Positions 56,601 through 64,000 of a stretch of 64,000 nt of DNA are shown piece by piece (positions within the stretch are counted from its first letter, which is position 1; every line of letters starts with the position of its first letter). The notes beneath the pieces were generated by a model. That model ran no database searches. It worked only from the letters and a program-made list of their open reading frames with translations, and was not told the DNA's origin. Origin of the DNA: Apostichopus japonicus. Lineage: Eukaryota; Echinodermata; Holothuroidea; Aspidochirotida; Stichopodidae. The translations under genes were made by a program, and so were the position numbers. The stretch covers positions 18,562,678-18,626,677 of the forward strand of contig NC_092579.1 of the NCBI RefSeq assembly GCF_037975245.1. The letters are read 5' to 3'.

Positions 56601-59600
56601 ATTGCAGCGATCTGTAAAGTCAAAACTAAAGTTAACATTTTCTCCGCGATTTGTGAAACGTTCTCATGGTTTATGGAAAATCTTTCGCGTCCCAAGCATT
56701 TGAACACAACCCATAGGTTGCTGACCGTCGGTCAAGATTCACACACCTGTTGCTGATCTCCCACAGTGACCAGTAATTGGGAATCAACATTGCACCTTCT
56801 CATTCTAGTTGCTTGTAATTGAAAGAGTTTTGAAGGGAATGGTACAGTAAGTTTGTTATTTATTAAGATCCAAAGCAGGTAAGTTTTAGAGCAACGATCC
56901 ACAGTATATCGGGTATGCGCCTCACCAAAAAATGGTCGCGAAATTTTTTTTTGATGGGTTGCAAGACTTTCCATATTTGCTTTGCTTACCAACTACCTGT
57001 ACTTATCTCCTCATAACATCTGTACTCTCACTGTAGAGATGTCTATGTTCTAGGCAAATTACATCACCAGAACATGGTGTTGCTTGTAGTTCTGTTAAAC
57101 CTAAGACATGACCGCCAAAAACTTTTGTCAAGAACAATTTTTACGGCCGTTCAATTTGTTTGAGATGAATAAATATGCACTTTTTGTCTTGTTAATGTCA
57201 ATGCAAACTGTAGTCCCGTCTGTAGTTAGACCTCTAAGTTCAATAAGATGAAGAAAAGGGGGAAGAAACAAACTTCAAAATGGAACCCTTGGTGTCAACC
57301 TATAAATACAGAATGTTAAGAGATAATATCACAATGGATATATTTTGTAAATTTTTTTCTGCCGGAATATGAAATTGGCAAAGTACAAGTTGTTGCTGAA
57401 CTTTGCAGAGACTTAATTCATGACGGTCAGTATCACTGAAAACTTGCAACTTTAACTTTACATTTTCCTTTCGAGCTTGTACAAATTCAACGCTTGGGAT
57501 TCAGTTTCTTTTCAGAGGAATAGGTTTCTGTAATTTTATCTTCAGCGAGTGTCCACCAACAGCTCGAAAGGTACTGTCTGATACAGTTTATACGCAATTC
57601 TATAATGTGATAAAATTGTCACATTATTTGGGTAATGTTGGATCATTTCTTAAGTGGTACATGCTGCAACATGCATCATGTCTGGTGTCGTATTCCTTTG
57701 GAGGGTACTAAGACTTGTGATTTCAAAGTGAAAGAAATTTTTTTTCTAAATAAGTGACCAGAATCAAGAGAAGAGATTGTCAACCAAAATAAGTCTCTTT
57801 AAGGTGATAAATATCTCTCGTCAATCGCTCATCAGTTGATGTACAAATGTCGAAGGAATGTTCTAGCGCAGACGATATTTTTTTCCCCTTTACCTCGTGT
57901 AGAGTGAAATGAGGGTAAACATTTTACCAGATAGTGAAATCAACGTGAGAAAGCGTGTTGTCGAGGGCAGTGGCTGGTTGCTAACATGGTGTATGGTACC
58001 AAAATGTTTTCCGGATCACTTTGGACACAGCAGAGTGTGTGCGGCAAGGTTATGTGGAGACCTGCAAGTCTGTTGCTCATAAATATTCACAACTGAGTAA
58101 AGTTTTATGATAATTAAGTTTCACATACAGCTGGGGTAAAGTTTTAACTTACAGCCTTGATAAAGATTTCACAAACATCTGCAGTCAAGATTCAACAGGC
58201 AGCTGGACTAATGGTTTCGTTTTACAGCTGTAGTTACTACATGGTTTACAATGTTAAATATGCCCCAGTCTGGCTGTGTCATACTGAAAGGGATCAAATC
58301 ACTGAAAGGGATCAAATTAATGAATGGGATCAAATCACTGAAAGGGATCAAATCACTGAAATCAAATCACTGAAAGGAATCAAATCAACGAAAAGGATCA
58401 AATCACTCAAAGGAATTAAATCAATGTAAGGAATCAAACAATGAAAAGGATCAAACAATGAAAGGGATCAAATCAATGAACGGGGTCAAATCAATGAAGG
58501 GATCAAGTCACTGAAAGGAATTAAATCAATGTAAGGAATCAAACAATGAAAGGGATCAAATCAATGAAAGGGGTCAAATCAATGAAGGGATCAAGTCACT
58601 GAAAGGAATTAAATCAATGTAAGGAATCAAACAATGAAAGGGATCAAATCAATGAAAGGGGTCAAATCAATGAAGGGATCAAGTCACTGAAAGGAATCAA
58701 ATCAATGAAAGGGATCAAATCAATGAAAGGGATCAAATCAATGAAAGGGGTCAAATCAATGAAGGGATCAAGTCACTGAAAGGAATTAAATCAATGTAAG
58801 GGATCAAATCAATGAAAGGGGTCAAATCAATGAAAGGGGTCAAATCAATGAAAGGGATCAAATCAATGAAAGGGGTCAAATCAATGAAGGGATCAAGTCA
58901 CTGAAAGGAATTAAATCAATGAAAGGGATCAAATCAATGAAAGGGGTCAAATCAATGAAGGGATCAAGTCACTGAAAGGAATTAAATCAATGAAAGGGAT
59001 CAAATCAATGAAAGGGGTCAAATCAATGAAGGGATCAAGTCACTGAAAGGAATTAAATCAATGTAAGGGATCAAATCAATGAAAGGGATCAAATCAATGA
59101 AAGGGGTCAAATCAATGAAGGGATCAAGTCACTGAAAGGAATTAAATCAATGAAAGGGATCAAATCACTGAAAGGAATCAAATGAGGCAAAATCATCAGA
59201 AGGAATCAAATAAGTATAAATGTTTACAGATGATATCATAGTAAACTGAAAATATTAAATTAGGCAAAAATTTGGTCTTGATATGTCTTCAGGTAGTTCA
59301 GAAACGTAGAAACCGAAACTAGAGGAATTAAACTTTAGGCAGGTCTGGATTTAAAGGAGCAATCTCTCCTCAAGCATTGATTCCAAGCAAAAGCAAGCAA
59401 ACTAACCAAAACAAGAGTAATACATTCTTAATATTTAGTGATATGAAGTGAACTATCTTGATAATCTAAAGTTAAACCCAGTAATTGTAGGTTGTTATAA
59501 GTCCAACATACGGTATGATTTCACATGTTGTATTCTCTATGTTCACCTCTGGATGACTGTAGGTGAAACTTTGGTCTCGATATGTCTTCAGGTAGTGTCA

Positions 59601-62600
59601 GAAACTAGAGGAACTAAACTTTAGGCAGGTCAGGATTTATAAAGGAGCCATTTTAAACTAAGGAACTGGAAGAGATTGAGAAGAAAGTAGCCTGCCTACC
59701 TTGAGAGATTCTTTAAAGTATATAACTCCCAAACTGATCCTCTCCTTCCTCTACATTTCCTTTCCCTTCCCCTCTATTTCCCTTTGCCCCCCCCTCCCCT
59801 TCATTTCCCCCCCCTTCAAGGCTCTTCAATGTTGAACAAAGTATGGTAAAACCTTGAAACAGATCTTGTTGACAACAAATTGTTATTACTGTGGCTCAAG
59901 GTAGCATAAAAATAATTCCCTTAATAATATCATTTTGATATTGAATAGAAAAAAATGCAAAGAAATTCATGATACAAGAAATTATAAAAAAAATCTGGAA
60001 AGCTCAGCTCTCTTTTACTTATTATTCAAAAGTAAAAAGCTTTTTGGAAATTATTTTTTTCTGTATAAGTGATAATATATTATCAAAACTCCTGGATGAG
60101 ATCTCGCCAGAAGCAACCGGCTGTAGAGACTACTCTACAAAGTATGTGGGAATGCCCCACAGGATAGACTGAAGCTATGTTTGACATTGATGTGAAGGGT
60201 TGATTCGTTTGGGGTACAGCGGTAGAAACGGGAAGATAGCATAGATACACAGCAAAGTCCAAAAGCGGTCAAATTAAGATTATATTGGCACGTATTTATA
60301 AATGAGGTCCAGATAGGTCCAGCAAGAGAGGAAAACAAACCCAAGCCGGCGCGTAGCAAAGGGGGGACGAAGGGGGCGACCGCCCCCCCCCCCACTTGAG
60401 CAAATTTTGTTTGCATCTTTTTATGATATCGCTAGTAATTTCAAAATAGAAAATGCTTAGATGCAACTTACAAGGCCTGGGAAGTGCCATTTCCAGCGAT
60501 CTGGGAGGCATTTCCGGCCAAAATTTTCTTGTATGCTTCGCGCCAACTTATGGTGGCGCTACGCTTAGATAGTTTCCAGCGCTGAATCTACGGCTCTAAT
60601 AGTTTGCCTACAGGTTCGACCCTCCCTTGGCAAATTCCTCGTTACGTGCCTGAACCCAAGTGTAAGATATACCCAAGTGGATCAGTTAGGAGAATAAGTT
60701 AATTTGTCCCAGCTCATTTCTAACATATTATTAACTTAAATGAGTATCAAAGTTGTAGTGGGTCACTTAGTCCAGTCTAGTCAGTACCGTCAAATCTCTC
60801 CTGATTCGAGTCGATTCAAATCAAGACAAGTTCATTTCAATGGAGGAGAAGTTTAACTTATTCAAGTCCCTTCTCTCTTGAAATTTCAGTGACGCAAGTC
60901 GCAACTACTGTAGCTACAACATTGATGCATATGAATATTTTCCTTTCATCATTATTTTTTCGTCGATTGATTAAAATAAATGTATAAAGTCTTAAAATCA
61001 GCTGGAAGATGTTTTCCGACCTAAAGAGGAGACATTTGATACAGATATATTATTAGAGCGCAGAGAATATGTTAAGAATCGAATGGAGAAATGAAGCCAA
61101 GTGACTGAACAAAATTTTGAGGAAAAATGTCTTCAAATGAATAAAACATATTTATTTAATTATTCATGTATACAACACAGTTCCTATTAAACATCACATG
61201 ATTCAAGTTTGCTCTGAAAAGTGGTAGGAATGTCTCAATGTAAAATATGGATCAATAGCAATATCTTGGAATGTGTTTCTTTAAGTATCTTGCTCGTTAC
61301 AGGAATTAAAGCTCGGTTGGTATTTCCCATTTGTTTGTTTTGTAAATATTTTGCACTTGTGGTTGTAAGGACAGTATGAGCAGAATGAATATCCTCTGTC
61401 TTTCTACATTAAAGTTTGAAAACTGTTCACAATGCTGTTGGTACAGACTGTTGTGTAAACACTGCAGAACGCAAAAGATTTAATACATGTACAGTATGTC
61501 TTACGCAGCCTGGCTGCATGATGCTGCAGCCCCCTCAGCCTACCACTTTTGACGTGGTGCGTTTTAGTCGTTCGTCTTCTCTTGGGTAGATCTGGAAGGA
61601 AGCGAAAGTGGGTTGTGCCACCTAATTGAGGGCGCTGTGCTAAAACGTTCCATTCATGTAGTTTAGGTAGAGAGGAAAGTGCGCATATGTATGAGTTGTA
61701 GACAGATAAGTACCATTGTTCCTAAGCCAGTAAGGTTTGGGGGAAACTCTGATAAAAAGATGTATAATGTTAGTCAAATTGCATATTCATATTTTTTCTC
61801 TTTTCAAGTGCTCTTATATATGTTAATGTGTTCATATGTTAATGTTAGTCAATTGCATATTCATCTTTCTTTCTCTTTTCAAATGCTCTTCTATATGGAA
61901 ATTATGTATTTAAATTTCAAGTTGCTGCAAATTGCTGGAGATTAATTTTGTCTATTTCTACCTTTTCAACCTATTGAGTTCATTGACATGCAGTGATTTT
62001 TGTGCAAATTTCATGATACGACAAATTCGTCTCGATCAGTTTATTCCTTATTTTGTTTTTCATCTCCAAGATTTATATTATTTCTAAACTTGACTTTGTT
62101 TCGTATTCTCAAGTCTGATATATACCCGTCTCTTGTTACCAATTCAAAGTATCGTCCTCTCCAAGTGACATTTTTTTCTATCAGATTATATACGAACAAG
62201 GACAGGATATCTGACATCAGGGATTTATCTTCTGGAATTTTTGGCAAATCTTCATCTTCCATAAAGTGTTTATAACTGATGGCTTTGTCTGTAGACGGGA
62301 AGTTTATTGTCTGAATGTGACATTCCAGGGTTTATCCTTGTAGACAGAGGCAAATCTTAGAACCCCAAAAAGTTGACGCAATTTATTAGACGTCTAGATG
62401 TGCGGATGGTGGTCGGCACGGGGCCAATCTGGGAGTGGATCAAAGTAGTAAAAGAGAAACACCAAAACCTTCGTCCCTCGTTAAAAATATCCGCAGCTCG
62501 TAATGTCTACTGATCCCCACACCCCAAACCTTAACTCTGTCATGGTCAGCCTGTTCAATTTTGAAGGTTTTAACCGACTTTTTTTAAATTCTGTTTATTA

Positions 62601-63697
62601 TATAACGATTCAACCAGTTTTTGATGGTTAAAAAACTGGGTATCGAAAATGCTTGCCAAGTTGTCCAAATTCTGTTTGATAATTTCCCTGTTAGTTTTCG
62701 TTTCTTGATTTTATTTGAACAACTTAACAGTCATATACACCAATGTGTAATATTAGTGTTACGTAAACACTAGAAAAACAAGAAATCATTAATGGATGCT
62801 TGTTTAATGAATAAGATATTGGTTCTTTGTATGAAATCATAATAACGATAATTATGGATTTTTTTTCTCGCTGTTAATTAATTACAGGTAAAGGAAGAGG
62901 TCGTCAAGTCATAGCTGTGGCAAGGACTGCCGATCTGGTGGTGATTATGCTGGACGCAAACAAAGGAGAAGTCCAGAAGTAATTAAGTTACATTTTGCAT
63001 ACAATTTGCATAATTACATATATATCAGTGTCATGCCATAATTTTGATCAGGATCCATATGAGACACACTCAGTTGGTCTAGTTTATGTTATGCAATTCA
63101 CTCGCCTGTTGATAGTAAGAGCAATACAGATATATCTTAGTTTTCTATGTTCGTAGTGTCGGTACAATTGCTTTTGAGGTGTGGAAATGAGAGTACAGTA
63201 TAGACTACTACCAGCATAATAATAGTGAGTTGCCCCTATAAATTGAATTGTTTTGAAAGATAATTCTCATGGACCTACACTGTCGGGATCTCAAACATTA
63301 GTCGGGAACATCAGAATAGACAAGTATTAAGGCACACCTTTGATCTCTAAACATTCAGCTGATTGTCTTTTATATGGAAACCACAATAGGTATTAGTTCA
63401 TTTCTGCTTGTCAACTTGTACAATCAAAACAGTGAGACACTGTCAATAAATGTTCAACAATAACAAATTAAGAGTAAACCCATCCTTCATGGTTTTAAGG
63501 TTCATATCTTTTTAATGCATGAAGCATTGAAAAACAAAGCCATTTTTCTGTCTTGTTCTTTAGTCAAAACAGATTGATTTCTGACAATTTCAACCGCTAG
63601 TTTATTATCTCTTTAATTTTTTAGGAAACTGCTGGAAAAAGAATTGGAATCTGTTGGCCTGAGGCTCAACAAGAGGAGACCTAACATCTATTTCAAG
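41591..63697 (+). CDS. DRG2: DRG2, developmentally regulated GTP-binding protein 2 (seven 5' coding exons; 3' part beyond window)
   Basis: DRG2 is a cytosolic Obg-family (TRAFAC) GTPase that associates with the translation machinery and is stabilised by its partner DFRP2/RWDD1. Seven exons joined at GT-AG introns give 540 nt, 180 codons in one open frame, about half of the roughly 364-residue family length. The protein begins [18 protein letters not shown], then [16 protein letters not shown], the DRG2 (not DRG1) N-terminal helical region. The G1 P-loop GFPSVGKST lies at about residues 69-77, the G2 threonines and following FTTLTCIPG at about 95-103, G3 DLPG in exon 5, then [14 protein letters not shown] and NIYFK. 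The G4 NKxD, S5D2L and TGS domains must lie to the right of the window. The start has a good context (A at -3, G at +4) and matches the family N-terminus. No frame damage is seen. The introns are large and repeat-filled. Identity is very secure; a retrocopy is excluded by the introns. Confidence 0.96.
41655..43322. other. DRG2 intron 1
   Basis: No embedded gene or clear repeat seen; one poly-G tract near 43080. Confidence 0.6.
43323..43411 (+). CDS. DRG2: DRG2 exon 2
   Basis: Begins after TTTTTCAACAG and ends AAAG before GTACAT. Codes [17 protein letters not shown] and then [13 protein letters not shown]. The last part is the linker that varies between species; the first part is near-invariant in DRG2. 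Confidence 0.95.
44027..44205 (+). repeat. tRNA-derived SINE in DRG2 intron 2, copy 1
   Basis: A box TAGCTCAGTCAGTAGAGC and B box GGTTCGAATCC; the anticodon position reads TGT, but the anticodon, T and acceptor stems have mismatches, and the sequence runs on as AAATTTCTTTGCTCATTG. It is preceded by TGGCTTCTGACT and GGCAAAGAAA, shared with copy 2. Confidence 0.82.
44340..44450 (+). repeat. tRNA-derived SINE in DRG2 intron 2, copy 2 (truncated)
   Basis: Repeats TGGCTTCTGACT, CAGGCAAAGAAA, ATATAGGGAT and GGCTGAATAGCTCA in the same order as copy 1, then breaks off before the B box. A poly-C tract (44356-44366) interrupts the left part. Confidence 0.78.
44981..45052 (+). CDS. DRG2: DRG2 exon 3 (start of G domain, most of P-loop)
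   Basis: Preceded by CTTCATAG, followed by GTAAGC. Exactly 24 codons: [16 protein letters not shown] then IGFPSVGK. It ends after the P-loop lysine, so the G1 motif GxxxxGK-S is divided between exons 3 and 4 by a phase-0 intron. Confidence 0.96.
45053..52801. other. DRG2 intron 3, left part
   Basis: No embedded gene. Possible decayed hAT-like piece at about 47958-48232 (GCAAACTGTAGGG / GTTTGCGGAC ends, poor target match). Many ACTGTA/TACAGT words and C tracts. Confidence 0.5.
52802..53145. mobile_element. hAT-type MITE (344 bp) in DRG2 intron 3
   Basis: Starts CAGGCCCGCCAGTGAT and ends GGTTGCCCACCCCTG; flanks CTTTAAGT and CTTTAGGT agree at 7 of 8 bases. The GGTTGCCCACCCCTG end is typical of old hAT families. 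Confidence 0.75.
53905..54281. mobile_element. hAT-type MITE (377 bp) in DRG2 intron 3
   Basis: Perfect 15-bp terminal inverted repeats CAGGGTTGTCCAACC, with target duplication ATATAAAG at 53897-53904 and 54282-54289. Internal CGGCCCGCC and GCGGCCCCC blocks. No transposase. Confidence 0.95.
54310..54655. repeat. Local tandem duplication, two diverged units
   Basis: Unit 1 (54310-54500) and unit 2 (54501-54655) share TTAATGAAATCAAG, AGGAGC, GTTCAAGT, CTGCAAGAT and ATTGACC-type blocks in order; unit 2 has a deletion. Confidence 0.85.
55507..55596 (+). CDS. DRG2: DRG2 exon 4 (P-loop Ser, switch I)
   Basis: Preceded by CTTCCGCAG, followed by GTGAGT. Thirty codons starting [18 protein letters not shown] and continuing [12 protein letters not shown]. 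The first serine completes G1; the FTTLTCIPG block is the conserved Obg-family switch I region. The open frame that continues to 55875 is intron read-through. Confidence 0.96.
56181..56241 (+). CDS. DRG2: DRG2 exon 5 (G3 motif)
   Basis: Preceded by TTTCATAG, followed by GTAAGC. Codes [20 protein letters not shown] plus one base of the next glycine. DLPG is the G3 motif. Confidence 0.96.
56242..58282. other. DRG2 intron 5, left part
   Basis: No embedded gene. 56330-56740 has CTGCAAACTATTTAGGCC and GGTTGCTGACC near its ends, like a decayed hAT MITE, but target duplications do not match well. Confidence 0.4.
58283..59211. repeat. Minisatellite in DRG2 intron 5, 17-18-bp unit
   Basis: About 930 bp of GGGATCAAATCAATGAAA-type units. 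The variant GGATCAAGTCACTG recurs at 58501, 58589, 58677, 58766, 58891, 58962, 59033 and 59122, i.e. at spacings of about 71, 88 or 125 bp (4, 5 or 7 units). Confidence 0.96.
59271..59648. repeat. Direct repeat pair in DRG2 intron 5
   Basis: 59271-59360 and 59570-59648 share TTGGTCT, GATATGTCTTCAGGTAGT, ACTAGAGGAA, AACTTTAGGCAGGT and AAAGGAGC in order, separated by about 210 bp. Confidence 0.85.
60346..60652. mobile_element. hAT-type MITE (307 bp) in DRG2 intron 5
   Basis: Left end CCGGCGCGTAGCAAAG, right end complement CAGGCACGTAACGAGG; flanked by AACCCAAG (60338-60345 and 60653-60660). No coding. Confidence 0.88.
61766..61898. repeat. Short tandem duplication in DRG2 intron 5
   Basis: AATGTTAGTCAAATTGCATA and TCTCTTTTCAAGTGCTCTT recur as 61840-61898 with few changes. 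Confidence 0.85.
61899..62887. other. DRG2 intron 5, right end
   Basis: Nothing recognised. Opposite-strand frames at 62000-62275 overlap completely; neither shows a domain. Confidence 0.45.
62888..62978 (+). CDS. DRG2: DRG2 exon 6
   Basis: Preceded by TTAATTACAG, followed by GTAATT. Codes [18 protein letters not shown] then [12 protein letters not shown], ending with two bases of a lysine codon. It follows the family consensus throughout. Confidence 0.95.
63625..63697 (+). CDS. DRG2: DRG2 exon 7
   Basis: Preceded by AATTTTTTAG, followed by GTAATT. Codes the end of a lysine codon and then [24 protein letters not shown] (written in two blocks). The next exon, expected to start with the conserved PKKGGG-type segment, is beyond 64000. 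Confidence 0.95.
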
Positions 63698-64000
63698 GTA
63701 ATTTTTACGATCTTCTCACAAGAAGGAGAGTTTGAGGTTGGGTTTGTCCCATCAATGGTATTTCATGATCTCAAACATCAAAACTCTAATGTTTCTCAGA
63801 TATAATAAGAAGTAATACAGTATAAAGGGTTACTCCAGGTCCTTTAAATTACAGGTGCCAAACTAAATTCACTGTGACCAATTGAATAATACCTACAAAT
63901 GAGAACAACAAAAAATGATGCCATTCTTAAATTGTTGGTAAGAAAGTCTAATGATCTGATATGAACAGGAAGTGAGTTTCCAGAAGTGAGGAGCTGTATA

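Noticed and set aside
56330-56735. Possible decayed hAT MITE
   Set aside because: Terminal motifs are suggestive, but no matching target duplication was found.
58157-58429. Open frame with repeated ITERDQ-type peptide, and a CRISPR-like look of the array
   Set aside because: It is a minisatellite in a DRG2 intron; there are no unique spacers and the frame closes within the array.
62041-62262. Minus-strand 73-residue frame with acidic N-terminus
   Set aside because: It overlaps an equally long plus-strand frame inside a DRG2 intron and has no recognisable domain or splice context.

Overview
The window is AT-rich, repeat-dense animal nuclear DNA. It carries two genes I can support as real proteins: a single-exon class A GPCR on the minus strand (29862-30902) and the first seven coding exons of DRG2 on the plus strand (41591-63697), which runs off the right edge. 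The organism looks like a marine invertebrate deuterostome, most likely an echinoderm. This rests on the urotensin-receptor-like GPCR, the mix of tRNA-derived SINEs, CR1/L2-like LINE fragments and hAT-type MITEs, and the absence of recognisable vertebrate repeats; it is an inference and not secure.

Layout. Positions 1-29700 are a gene desert. It is broken by trinucleotide (GAT)n and (ATC)n arrays, many long (TA)n arrays, minisatellites, a tRNA-derived SINE near 5535, a 276-bp foldback element at 14478-14753, three decayed LINE ORF2 fragments (16704, 18028, 19617), a hAT MITE at 21108-21474, and a dispersed repeat present twice (19284 and 27090). At 22482 is the most unusual item: the first 45 nt of U2 snRNA (43 of 45 identical) joined to an unrelated, hairpin-rich body of about 140 nt, followed by a match to the snRNA 3' box.

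From 30903 to 41590 there are no genes, but there are hAT-type non-autonomous elements whose boundaries are fixed by 8-bp target duplications. One is inserted between two head-to-head tRNA-SINE copies (35747-36846). Another is nested inside a larger element of a different family (37171-38223). DRG2 follows, with long introns. Intron 2 holds two tRNA-SINE copies, intron 3 (10.4 kb) two hAT elements and a local duplication, and intron 5 (6.6 kb) a 930-bp minisatellite with 17-18-bp units and a further hAT element.

The two protein genes have no evident functional link. The GPCR is a cell-surface peptide receptor; DRG2 is a cytosolic translation-linked GTPase. Most other open frames in the window are products of simple repeats (poly-Met, poly-Ser, Tyr-Ile) or chance and are not annotated as genes. 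All element boundaries and homologies were read by eye, without database searches.
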